Shown here: positions 35,450 to 45,384 of the stretch, in pieces
Layout of the letters: each line of letters starts with the position of its first letter
How positions within the stretch are numbered: position 1 is the first letter of the stretch
Assembly (NCBI RefSeq): GCF_019097595.1
Contig: NC_080719.1
Location: forward strand, 13,944,001 to 14,008,000
Direction of reading: 5' to 3'
DNA length: 64,000 nt
Source of the DNA: Hemibagrus wyckioides
Taxonomy: Eukaryota; Chordata; Actinopteri; Siluriformes; Bagridae
Position numbers and translations under genes: made by a program
Notes under the pieces: model-generated
The model's input: the letters and a program-made list of their open reading frames with translations, nothing else
Database searches by the model: none
What the model was told of the DNA's origin: nothing

Positions 35450-36697
35450 CACTATATTGCCAAAAGTATTCGCTCACCTGCCTTGACTCGCATATGAACT
35501 TAAGTGACATCCCATTCCTAATCCATAGGGTTCAATATGACGTCGGTCCACCCTTTGCAGCTATAACAGCTTCAACTCTTCTGGGAAGGCTGTCCACAAG
35601 GTTTAGGAGTGTGTTTATGGGAATTTTGGACCATTCTTCCAGAAGCGCATTTGTGAGGTCACACACTGATGTTGGACGAGAAGGTCTGGCTCTCAGTCTC
35701 CGCTCTAATTCATCCCAAAGGTGTTCTATCGGGTTGAGGTCAGGACTCTGTGCAGGCCAGTCAAGTTCATCCACACCAGACTCTGTCATCCATGTCTTTA
35801 TGGACCTTGCTTTGTGCACTGGTGCACAGTCATGTTGGAAGAGGAAGGGGCCAGCTCCAAACTGTTCCCACAAAGTTGGGAGCATGGAATTGTCCAAAAT
35901 GTCTTGGTATGCTGAAGCATTCAGAGTTCCTTTCACTGGAACTAAGGGGCCTAGCCTAGCTCCTGAAAAACAACCCCACACCATAATCCCCCCTCCACCA
36001 AACTTTACACTTGGCACAATGCAGTCAGACAAGTACCGTTCTCCTGGCAACCGCCAAACCCAGACTCGTCCATCAGATTGCCAGATGGAGAAGTGCAATT
36101 CGTCACTCCAGAGAACGCGTCTCCACTGCTCTAGAGTCCAGTGGCGGCGTGCTTTACACCACTGCATCCGACGCTTTGCATTGCACTTGGTGATGTATGG
36201 CTTGGATGCAGCTGCTCGGCCATGGAAACCCATTCCATGAAGCTCTCTGCGCACTGTTCTTGAGCTAATCTGAAGGCCACATGAAGTTTGGAGGTCTGTA
36301 GCGATTGACTCTGCAGAAAGTTGGCGACCTCTTCGCACTATGCACCTCAGCATCCGCTGACCCCGCTCCGTCAGTTTACGTGGCCTACCACTTCGTGGCT
36401 GAGTTGCTGTCGTTCCCAAACACTTCCACGTTCTTATAATACAGCTGACAGTTGACTGTGGAATATTTAGGAGCGAGGAAATTTCACGACTGGATTTGTT
36501 GCACAGGTGGCATCCTATCACAGTTCCACGCTGGAATTCACTGAGCTCCTGAGAGCGACCCATTCTTTCACAAATGTTTGTAAAAACAGTCTGCATGCCT
36601 AGGTGCTTGATTTTATACACCTGTGGCCATGGAAGTGATTGGAACACCTAATTCTGATTATTTGGATGGGTGAGTGAATACTTTTGGCAATATAGTG
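35450..36697 (-). mobile_element. Complete Tc1-like transposon with TA duplication
   Basis: The element is 1248 bases. The left end begins 'cactatattgccaaaagtat' and the right end, reverse-complemented, is the same over 29 bases with one mismatch at position 23 (g/a). TA dinucleotides flank both ends (35448-35449 and 36698-36699), as expected for TA-targeting Tc1/mariner elements. The single gene inside runs on the - strand and is open throughout. The inverted repeats are short rather than the ~200-base kind of some fish Tc1 families. The insertion sits inside a TA-rich tract next to an older Tc1 remnant. Confidence 0.95.
35532..36563 (-). CDS. Tc1-like DD34E transposase, uninterrupted
   Basis: The protein cuts and rejoins DNA at the element's ends and acts in the nucleus. 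From the Met chosen at 36563 it is 343 residues, the usual Tc1 length; the open frame extends 28 codons upstream to 36647, but [13 protein letters not shown] is the usual start of this family. Residues 24-46 look like the first helix-turn-helix, GRPR at 59-62 is an AT-hook-like linker, and the second DNA-binding helix set follows at about 70-110. The catalytic triad is visible as D154 (LWSDELHF), D245 (FQHDCAPVH) and E280 ([15 protein letters not shown]), with 34 residues between the last two. A glycine-rich stretch ([12 protein letters not shown]) lies at 188-199. No stop or frameshift is present. Transcription and activity are unproven. Confidence 0.93.
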   Translation of the reverse strand: MGRSQELSEFQRGTVIGCHLCNKSSREISSLLNIPQSTVSCIIRTWKCLGTTATQPRSGRPRKLTERGQRMLRCIVRRGRQLSAESIATDLQTSCGLQISSRTVRRELHGMGFHGRAAASKPYITKCNAKRRMQWCKARRHWTLEQWRRVLWSDELHFSIWQSDGRVWVWRLPGERYLSDCIVPSVKFGGGGIMVWGCFSGARLGPLVPVKGTLNASAYQDILDNSMLPTLWEQFGAGPFLFQHDCAPVHKARSIKTWMTESGVDELDWPAQSPDLNPIEHLWDELERRLRARPSRPTSVCDLTNALLEEWSKIPINTLLNLVDSLPRRVEAVIAAKGGPTSY

Positions 36698-36724
36698 TAT
36701 ATATATATATATATATATATACAT

Positions 36725-37585
36725 ATCTGTTATGAAGTAATTGAAAAGCAGTTATAGAATGACTAATTCAAACACAAACAAGATAGTAAAAAATGCAAGT
36801 GATTTGCATTGTGCATCTCATTAGTGGAAGAAAGTGACAGCTCCTATTCTAACCCCAAACCAGAAGAATAGCAGCAGTGGAAAGCAATTTGCATGCTGGA
36901 TTCTCATATTTAAATGCCTGCAGTGGTTTTAAATCGTGCATGGCATTAACAAATCTTTTAATTACCAAATGCCAACAACTGCGTTTGGAATAATTTCTGC
37001 AGCTAAATGTGTCCTTTTTTTCTATTCAGTTTCATCTGCAAGTGGCTGAAACAGCCATTAATCATAGGATGAAGCTTTTTCTTTTTCGCAGCTGCGAAAA
37101 ATAAAAATAGTGAAAGATGAAGTCCATAATGTACACAAGCCCAAAGCAGAAGAGAAATTTAAGGAACCTCAGAAAGATCTGAAAGTCTGTGCAAAATCTG
37201 TAAATATCATTAAACATGCCAAAGATTTCAAAGAGTCCTGAATGACCACAGGACTTCTGTTTGAAATTTTGGATTGATTGTTATGTTCCTGGGGGGCTTT
37301 TGGCTTGCAATGTGTGTTTCTAACTCCCTCACTCTCCCATTCTCCACTCCCCCCCTTCTCTCTTTTGGACATCCCAGAAGAGAATCTGATTCGACACAGA
37401 TCAGAAATTACATCATAGTGCTTGGGGAAAATAAAAAAAGAGAGACTACTGCCGACAACGACAGCATGTTTAAGTCAGTCCCAGTTATCAACCGAATCCC
37501 ACTTTTGTGTATTCCAGCTTTATCCTAGCGTCATGCTTTCAGACTCAATTATTTGCTCTATGCTAATCTTTTATCTTTGTGTAAT
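36725..37585. other. Unique DNA with candidate regulatory segment
   Basis: A (TA)n run lies at 36698-36722. Two exact octamer motifs 'atttgcat' lie at 36802-36809 and 36887-36894. TAAT-rich sequence continues to about 37090. No gene is supported. Confidence 0.4.
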
Positions 37586-37589
37586 GCAG

Positions 37590-37765
37590 GAGGTGTATGA
37601 GAGAGTATGCCAGCTCTCCCATTCAGACCAAGCCAATTTTGCTCTCTTGACTCCTGGACATGAATGGCTGTGGCATAATCAGGGTTTGAACTCGGAGTCT
37701 CCTGACAATAGGCTTTCTTATCTCTTGCACCATTTGGAAGCAATGCATATATTTTGCAGTGCACT
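37590..37765 (-). mobile_element. tRNA-derived SINE
   Basis: On the - strand the head reads 'tggtgcaagagataagaaag' then a B box 'gagttcaaaccctg'. The body has 'catgtccaggagtcaagag' and 'agcaaaattggcttggtctg'. This is a tRNA-like SINE from a different family than the others here. No target-site duplication was found. Confidence 0.55.
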
Positions 37766-38215
37766 TCCAAATCCAATCTGGTGTCCAGTCTCTTTGACTT
37801 ATATTATAACCCTTTGTTCCCACTTGCACCAAGATGTTTTAGGACTGCAGAACAGCATGCTTGTCATATTTGGCAAATTTAGATTGGAACTCCACTGGTA
37901 GGAATAAACCTGTTTCAATGTAATATAATATGGCTTCTCCAATCAGGTGACCCAGTCTGAATTGTTTTTTTTTTCAGTGTGACTGTTAATTCTACATTCA
38001 CTTTCACTTTCATTCCTATTCCACTTTGTCCTCCTAAAGTTAAGAACCTAATCCAGAGTCGGCCAGAGGACAACAGAGGATGTGTTCTCCTTCAGGTTTC
38101 CCTTGGAGCCACACAAGGTTTCTTCATAATGTTATTAAGAATGGATGTTTTTAGAATTTTTCTCTGGACATGAATTACTGTAATGTAGCTTTGTGAGGGT
38201 TTTTTTAGCTATTGT
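37765..38215. other. Unannotated, no gene seen
   Basis: No recognisable feature. Confidence 0.5.
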
Positions 38216-38217
38216 TC

Positions 38218-38297
38218 AAGATAAGATAAGATAAGATAAGATAAGATAAGATAAGATAAGATAAGATAAGATAAGATAAGATAAGATAAGATAAGAT
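38218..38297 (+). repeat. (AAGAT)n pentanucleotide repeat
   Basis: About 16 perfect units. The following 'actttattaatcctgaagg' with 'aaattc' is a sequence I associate with the end of a dispersed fish repeat, so the array may have expanded from that end. Confidence 0.97.
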
Positions 38298-38480
38298 GGA
38301 ACTTTATTAATCCTGAAGGAAATTCATTTGTAAGAGCCTGCTTCACATTACACAAGAGAAGTAAATATAAATGAAATATGCTATGTATACAAAATGTATA
38401 CAAAATTCACAAAAAATGTGCTAGAGAATTAAGCTTATGTGCAATTAACCTTATTGCACATGATATGATATTGCATGTGA
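38298..38480 (+). repeat. Possible interspersed-repeat fragment
   Basis: Begins 'actttattaatcctgaagg' and continues AT-rich with 'attgcacatgatatgatatt' repeated in variant form. Class unknown. Confidence 0.25.
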
Positions 38481-38685
38481 TATTGCACATGGTATGATAT
38501 TAACGTACATATTGTAAATCTTGGGAATTGAAATCTGTTATTCTCCCTAAACTGTACACAATTTGTGATCGCCTCAGTGCCCTTTAAATTTCATATTATA
38601 ACGGCAGCAGAGCTAGGCTCCTCCCCGTCTTTCAGCGCATTCTTCATTCCGCAGACCGTGGCGTCGCAGAGCAAGGATCAGAGGA

Positions 38686-38688
<3 letters not shown>

Positions 38689-38715
<27 letters not shown>
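38689..38715 (+). repeat. (GT)n microsatellite
   Basis: About 13 GT units. Confidence 0.95.
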
Positions 38716-38716
<1 letters not shown>

Positions 38717-38814
38717 TCAGGAAGACTTGTATTTGGCTTGTTCAGTACTCAAATGTTATACACATATATGCAATACAGTGAAATACTGCAATAAATAAGT
38801 TTAAAACATTTATC

Positions 38815-38815
<1 letters not shown>

Positions 38816-38855
<40 letters not shown>

Positions 38856-38880
38856 TTTTTATTTTTATTTTTATTTTTTT
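38816..38880 (+). repeat. (TTTA)n then (TTTTTA)n repeat
   Basis: About nine TTTA units change into longer T5A units and end in a T run. Confidence 0.95.
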
Positions 38881-38997
38881 TACAATTATACCCTCATTGG
38901 GGGCTGAGCCCCCTTAAACAAAAATCCTAGAATCGTCCCTGGTTTCAGCTCTGCTCCCTACTGAAATAGAAGGAGTTATATTTGTGGGGGTGTGTGA

Positions 38998-39125
38998 TAG
39001 CGCCATGGTTAAGGTGTTGGACTACTGATTAGATAATCATTAAATAAGATAAATTGTAAGTAGCCAAATGCCAGAAATGTAAATTGCATTTACATTGTAA
39101 GTATGCCAAATGGCGTAAATGTAAA
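38998..39125 (+). mobile_element. tRNA-derived SINE, internally deleted
   Basis: The head reads 'agcgccatggttaaggtgtt' and 'ggactactgatta', a tRNA-like A-box region. It jumps to a duplicated tail, 'gccaaatgccagaaatgtaa' and 'gccaaatggcgtaaatgtaa', which repeats at a spacing of 44 bases. Confidence 0.6.
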
Positions 39126-39129
39126 CAGA

Positions 39130-40510
39130 GTTTGATGGCCACTGGTAGGAAAGACTCCTGTGGTGTTCTGTGGTTGTCATCAGTAGTCCCAACTATGGCT
39201 GAATGTGCACCAGTTGGACTCCAGTGTGGCATGCAGGGGGTGTGACATGTCAAGGATACTGAGAAGTTTCCTCAGCATTTTCCTCTCAGACACCTCACCT
39301 AAAGACTCCAGCTCCAAAAAGTGCTATACAATTCAATTAAAGTCTGTCTATACTTTGTCTGTACTATAATTTTTTTCACATTGCTGTTGAATTCTCATTT
39401 CTGATTGGTCATCCGGTAAAAGTTTTATTAATGTGCTTGTGTGGTCTAATAGCAGCAGGTCAAGCGGATCACGTTCATCTGAGAAGCTTCATTAGTTCAT
39501 TAGAGAAACGTCTTAAGATTGTAAGATTATTATCTCAGATTCACTGCTGCGAGACAAGGAGCAATTGTGTTCTTGGCCTGATCCAATGATTTAAAGTCAA
39601 ATCGCAAAGTCATGTTTTCTTTCCAGTCAGCAAAGCTCTATTATGCACATATCTAATGTGGGCAGAACTTAAATAGAGCAGAGACACTGCTTCCCTCTAT
39701 GGGACATACATCATCCATGGGCTCACATACTTGAGCCTTTAAGAAGGCATGGATGAGCTGGCAGAAGGTTCTGTATGCCAACATTGTCAATCCAGTCATT
39801 TCTGACTTATAGCCTTCATCAGGTCTCAGGTCTCTGTCAGCATCCTGTCAGGATCAAGTCCTGATCCTGGCATGAAAGGGAAACACCAGGGGAGAGGTAA
39901 GGCAATGAAAACAGACAGAGAATACAATGTGTGTCCAAATAATACAACACCCATTCTACATACTATTTTAGCAAGCAGTAGTCATTTGCCACTAGCCAGT
40001 TGGAGTCTGTGGCAGCCATGTTTGTTGGCTGCGGTAAAACAGGACTGCGATGTGACACTTTTATCCATTGCAACTTACAGCTGAGACATGATACATCTGC
40101 GTAGTATCAGGATTCCTTAAGGGCCCAAAGTAGCAGCCTGAACCTGTGGAGACAGTTTGAAGAACCTTAAAACCCTTGAGGAATGTCTTTTTCCAATATT
40201 GTAAGCCATCATAAATGCTGGAATACTATTTTACCATCCAACACAGATAGCAAAAGGATGATGTGTGCTGCTGTACCACATAAACCACTTACACCTGGTC
40301 CATGTATGTCCATGGAAAGACAGGTATTGTTTGTAAACTATATCATAATGAGAGCTCTGTTGAGGAAGCATCATGTACAGGAAATCTTTCAGTGTCATCA
40401 CACATCATAATTTTTAGCATTCTGCATAAGGCACTTGTTTATCTTTTAGCAATCTACCAGTGTAATATGTAGCAAAGTTGTTTTTACCGCCATGCAGTTG
40501 ATGATTCTCA
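39130..40510. other. Unannotated, no gene seen
   Basis: About 39375-39560 contains 'ttctgattggtca', which also occurs in a similar setting near 47960 ('aatcggattggtcag'), so both may be fragments of one old repeat. No gene is supported. Confidence 0.4.
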
Positions 40511-40514
40511 TATA

Positions 40515-41095
40515 ACATCACCAAGAGGGTTATTCCTCTCACAGCACAGAAATTTACCAACAATATTTTTTATATTATAGAAGCACACACCTCCAGCATC
40601 CTGGATTCGATTCTCGCTCCCGCTCACTGTGTGTGTGGAGTTTGCATGTTCTCCCCCTGCTTGATGGGTTTCCTCCGGGTGCTCCGGTTTCCTCCCACAA
40701 TCCAAAGACATGCTTCTAGGCTGATTGGAGTCTCTAAATTGCCCATAGTGTGTGATTGCGTGAGTGAATGAGTGTGTGTGTGTGCCCTGCGATGGGTTGG
40801 CACTCCGTCCAGGGTGTATCCTGCCTTGATGCCCAATGATGCCTGAGACTCCCCGTGACCCAAGGATAGATCGGAAAAGCGGTACAGACAATGAAATGAA
40901 ATGAAAAAAAAAAGAAGCACACATCATATTTTTCTTTACTTATACTTCCACTATACATTTATAGTTATATTTAATGTTGTGGAATGTCCACAAAGTAAGT
41001 TTCTGAAGAATCCTGGTATACCCAGCCTCTCATTTATTTTCGTCTTGGAGATAATAAGACAAAAAAAACAACTGAGAAACAGCTGAGCAAAAAGT
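40515..41095 (+). repeat. Unclassified interspersed repeat, copy 2, split by a SINE
   Basis: 40515-40578 and 40924-41095 are the two halves of a repeat that matches 7845-8090: 'ttattcctctcaca', 'atttaccaacaatatt', then 'tatagttatatttaatg', 'gtggaatg' and 'aataagacaaaaaaa'. The SINE insertion in between is absent from the other copy. Confidence 0.55.
40590..40912 (+). mobile_element. SINE with L2-like 3' half, flanked by a target-site duplication
   Basis: It starts inside the tRNA-like part, at a B box 'ggattcgattctc', so it is 5' truncated. The body has 'tggagtttgcatgttctccc', 'gtttcctccgggtgctccgg', 'tctaaattgcccatagtgtg' and 'cactccgtccagggtgtatc'. The tail ends in three GAAAT-like units and a run of ten A. 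The 11-base direct repeat 'agaagcacaca' flanks it at 40579-40589 and 40913-40923. A 139-codon frame on the - strand is an artefact. Confidence 0.88.
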
Positions 41096-41099
41096 TGGC

Positions 41100-42665
41100 T
41101 GTCCTGAAGACTTTCCCCGCGGCAAAAAAACTTAAAGGAGCAGTTTTACCTCAAAGTACTGAAACTGACTGAAGCCTTCTTTTATGAAAGTTGAATAAAC
41201 TTCTCTATGCAGAAAGCTTAACCAGAACATCTATAAGTTTTTTTTGTTAAATACTAAAACTTCTGTTCAGGTCTGTTTATGAGCAGGTGTAGATTATGTG
41301 ATGCATTCACCGTACAAGTCTCTGTGAATTTAGTAGATTATAAGTAGATTAATTTCTATTGAAGTTTAAGATTTTTATCTTAACCTTTATTTTTATTATT
41401 ATTAGTAGTAGTACTAGTAGTAGTAGTAGTAGTAGTAGTAATTAGATTACATGTTAATTACATGTTTTTGGAATTGTCTCATTGTCTCTTTTGCAGTGAT
41501 ACATGAAAAGCCCACTACAGAAGATCAGAGATAAGAAAAGAAAAAAGAGGGGTGAGAAAAAAAAAATAGCAGAGAGGGAAAGGCGTGTTTGTAGTCATTT
41601 TGAAGTGTTTGAAACCAGAAGTGCTGCTCTTCTAAGCAGGAGCGATATGGCCTGGTTGACAGCGTACCTCTGGGGAAAGAAAGTAAGAGGGGAAAAAAAC
41701 GAGAGAGAGAGAGAGAGAGATGGAAAGAAGAGCAATATGTCCTTCAGCTCATCTCTACAACAACCTCCATTAAACATTTATATTCCACCAGTGCACCCTG
41801 TAGTTTTCTGAAATCACTGCCTTTTTTCTTCTCCTTCTTCTTCTTTTTTTTGACTTTGTAGTCTTTGGCCTAGCGCACATCCTAAAAGACATCCCCCAAT
41901 TCTACAGAAAAACGGAAATAAATATGTATATAAATATACTGATAAAACACCATTGGCCTTTTCATAGCGCATTTAAGCTGTTGTAGGACTGGAGATCAAT
42001 TTAGCTTCACTATGAGATAAGAGCGCATGAAGACTGCCTTGAATAAATCCTTAATCATCCTAGCAGCAAATCTACATTCAGTTCAGCAGAAGCTCTCTCG
42101 CCATCTCTCATTCTCTCACTCACACACACAAACACACACACACACACACACACAAACCCATTCAATCCTTTCTGAGTACTTTAGCAACAAACTTTAATGG
42201 AAGGACACGGTAAAGCTGCTACAATTTTTAAAGATGCAAAGAGTAATCGTATGTTGTAAAAGATTTGGTCATAAGCTGTAATCTGCACTCGTAAAATGTG
42301 AAATGTGATGCTCATCAGCACTACAGACTGATGACAATAAATTCACAGAAATATTTGGTTAAATTCTCAGTGTGTGTGCACTGCTCTGACATTCATCTAC
42401 AAGTCGCCATGAAGAGGACGGAAGGAAAACCTACGGGCTACAGATAAGCAGTGGCAGGTACAGAGTGACAATGTCTTATCATTAAAAAAACATGCTTCAT
42501 AGAAAATATACTTATTACTTAAAGCTCATGTGCTACCTCAAGAACGTGCTTGTCCAACTCCGATTTCTGCCAACTAATTTTCCAATAAAGTGAAAGAAAT
42601 CTTTTCCAGTTTTTTGGATATTTATTCAGTCCTATTGCAAAACTATTGCACGCCAAATCATTGAA
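41100..42665. other. Unannotated, no gene seen
   Basis: Includes a TAG-rich run at 41404-41441, a (GA)n run at 41701-41720 and a (CA)n run at about 42119-42153. The 102-codon frame at 41503-41811 is lysine/arginine-rich low-complexity sequence with no domain I recognise. Confidence 0.45.
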
Positions 42666-42669
42666 TTCA

Positions 42670-43153
42670 GGTGTTGTTTTTCAGGAGTTAGGCTTGGCCC
42701 CTTAGTTCCAGTGAAAGGAACTCTTAATGCTTCAGCATACCAAGACATTTTGGACAATTTCATGCTCCCAACTTTGTGGGAACAATTTGGGGATGGCCCC
42801 TTCCTGTTCCAACATGACTGCACACCAGTGCACAAAGCAAGGTCCATAAAGACATGGATGAGCGAGTTTGGTGTTGACTGGCCTGCACAGAGTCCTGACC
42901 TCAACCCGAAAGTACACCTTTGGGATGAATTAGAGTGAAGACTGTGAGCCAGGGCTTACACTCGTCCAACATAAGTACCTGACCTCACAAATGTGCTTCT
43001 AGTGAAATGGTCATTCCCATAAACACACTCCTAATTCCCATAATCACAGCCTTCCCAGAAGAGTTGAAGCTGTTATAGCTGCAAAGGGCAGGCTAACTCT
43101 ATATTACCTTCATGAGCATGTAAAGGCAGACCAAAACCTTTGGCAATATAGTG
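42670..43153 (+). mobile_element. Dead 5'-truncated copy of the 35450 Tc1 family
   Basis: Starts within the transposase at the codons for the glycine-rich region and continues to a right end 'ggcaatatagtg' followed by TA. The remaining frame (42711-42938) keeps the second catalytic Asp in FQHDCTPVHK, but [11 protein letters not shown] of the intact element reads NPKVHLWDELE, so the catalytic Glu is lost, and a stop follows directly. Several small deletions are spread through the rest. Confidence 0.88.
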
Positions 43154-43334
43154 TATGTGAGTAAAAGAAATCTTTTCAGTGAGGTTGAGGTAAAAGTTTT
43201 CAATTCCTGTTTCACATGTGTAAGGACACTGGACTCTTGGAAATTTGTTCTGCTTTAAATGGCCATTTAAAATGTGTAGTCTCTGAAAGCCATTATAAAG
43301 AGATTAGGATAAATACCAGAAAAAAATACTAACC

Positions 43335-43830
43335 TACAAGAACATCCTCACATTTGCCAAAAACACCCTGAAGATTTTTGGAACTGATGATCTGAAATTG
43401 AAATAGGTCTCAATTGGAATAAAGCTAACACAAATTTTAAAAAGAAGAACCTACCTGCATACCAACAGTACCATAAAAACATAGTGGTGGTAGTATGATG
43501 GTGTGGGGATACCTTACTGCTTCAGCACGCAACACTGACAGAAATTAAGTGATATGAATTGTGCTTTCTACCGGAAAATCCAGAAGGGAAATATCCAGAT
43601 AAACAGAGAGAACAACCCAAAGCAAAAGCAGTGGTGTAGTCAAAAACCTGACTTGGATTACACTGAGATGCCGTGAGGAACCTTAAAGAGACGGTTTGTG
43701 CTTAAAAGGCCTGCAATGTCACCAAATGAAAATTAACAACAGTGAATCACAATTCTTCCACAGTGACCTCCAGATATCTGAAAATCAGTTAAGTGTAGGA
43801 ACAATTATTTTTTTCCACTTGGGTGATATA
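43335..43830 (+). mobile_element. Decayed Tc1-like transposon fragment, family 3
   Basis: Landmarks in order are 'aacatagtggtggtagtatg' then 'atggtgtgggga' (a V-GGGSIMVWG-type region), 'gtgctttctaccggaaaatc', 'acttggattacactgagatg' (where DLNPIEML would lie) and 'cacttgggtgatataggttt' near the 3' end. These match a third fish Tc1 family from memory. The second-Asp region has been deleted or mutated and no frame longer than about 30 codons survives. Confidence 0.65.
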
Positions 43831-43859
43831 GGTTTTGCTTGACCTTTTCTTGTAAATAA

Positions 43860-44730
43860 CTAAAATAATGACAGTTCCACATTCTCTTATTATACTATAT
43901 TACGTTTTGTAAGAGAATCAAAAACTCTTTAGTGTGACAAAAAAGCAAAAACAAAAAAATATTTTAATGCATCTGTAAATTCCCAACTCTTTTTTTTCTG
44001 CTGCTATCACATGACAGTTGTCAGTATAGGAGAGTGACACCATTTCATTGCAGAAACCTTTACTGTGACACAACTCTGGTAAGCCATAACCTCTCTTCCC
44101 CTCCTCATGCACGGCGCCAGCACCATAACCTCTCTCACCCTGCATGATCCCAGCACATAAGCCTCCACAGCTCCACCCTCAGGCTTTGCCAACGTGAACA
44201 CCACTGCTTGGCTCTGCTGAGGTCATCGGTCACCACCTGGCTCCTCCAAAGGTGACACTCTGCCCCAAACTTTGCCAAGGTTATTAGGTGCCTCCCATAT
44301 TGCATGCTCATGCACTATTCTATACTATTTTTACTATAAATAGTGTGAGCAGTGTGTTCACATTAAAAATTCTAACAAGAAGAACTGGATGATGCACTTG
44401 ATCAACTGAAAATACAAAGAGTGGAATGTTAGACACTTCATTCAACGGTTGCAGCTTTGCTTATGTAGCTTATTTGCTTGAGACTATACTACCCTTCTAA
44501 AATATAGACACTATATACTACAATACATTGTGTGAAGTGTAATTGCATAATGTGCAGACCATCAAATGAGAAGCACCTACTGGGGCATTTTTTTACGTCC
44601 TTACTTTGACAGCATCTTCCTCTCCCTGCCTCATGGCTTCAAAAATGTTGTGTTCCGTCTGTCTCCTAGCTTTGATGATGTCATATTCTCTCCGCCTCTT
44701 GGTTTCACAGACATGGTAGGCATACATATA
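43860..44730. other. Unannotated, no gene seen
   Basis: Frames of 65 and 75 codons on the - strand at 43918-44204 have no domain I recognise. Confidence 0.45.
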
Positions 44731-44732
44731 TT

Positions 44733-44800
44733 CATTCATCTTCAGTAAGCTTTTTATCCTGGTTATGAATGCAGTGGATACCCTGGGGGTAAGGTTTGAA
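44733..44800 (-). mobile_element. SINE family A, 3' end
   Basis: Reads 'attcattcatcttcagtaag' then 'ctttttatcctggttatgaa', the reverse complement of a family A SINE tail. It runs without a break into the 20-bp minisatellite. Confidence 0.7.
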
Positions 44801-45380
44801 CATTAGGGGTACATTGTGGGTAAGCTGGAAACACAGGGGGTAAGGAGGGAACACTAGGGGAAAGGTGGGAACACTGGGGGTACACTGGGGGTAAGGTGGA
44901 AACACTGATGGTACACTGGGGGCAAGGTGGGAACACCGGGGGTAGGGTGGGAACACTAGGGGTACACTGGTGGCAAGGTGGGAACACTGGGAGTAAGGTG
45001 GGAACACTGGGGGTAAGGTGGGAACACTAGGGGTACACTGAAGGTAAGGTGGTAGCACTGGGAGTAAGGTGGTAGCACTGGGAGTAAGGTGGGAACACGG
45101 GGGGTAAGGTGGGAACACGGGGGGTAAGGTGGGAACACTAGGTGTACACTGAAGGTAAGGTGGTAGCACTGGGAGTAAGGTGGTAGCACTGGTAGTAAGG
45201 TGGGAACACGGGGGGTAAGGTGGGAACACGGGGGGTAAGGTGGGAACACTAGGTGTACACTGAAGGTAAGGTGGTAGCACTGGGAGTAAGGTGGTAGCAC
45301 TGGGAGTAAGGTGGGAACACTGGAAGTAAGGTGAGAACACTGGAAGTAAGGTGGGAACACTGGAGGTAAGATGGCAACAC
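44785..45380 (+). repeat. 20-bp minisatellite with 111-bp higher-order period
   Basis: About 28 units of 'gtgggaacactgggggtaag', with variants 'ggtacactg' and 'ggtagcactg'. The rare unit containing 'gtacactgaagg' or 'gtgtacactgaagg' recurs with 'tacactg' at 45034, 45145 and 45256, giving a 111-base higher-order spacing. The - strand frame of 232 codons exists because the unit has no stops on that strand; it is not a gene. Confidence 0.95.
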
Positions 45381-45384
45381 CCCC

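Noticed and set aside
35494..36240. 248-codon + strand frame overlapping the transposase
   Set aside because: Antisense shadow of the intact transposase on the - strand; no domain of its own.
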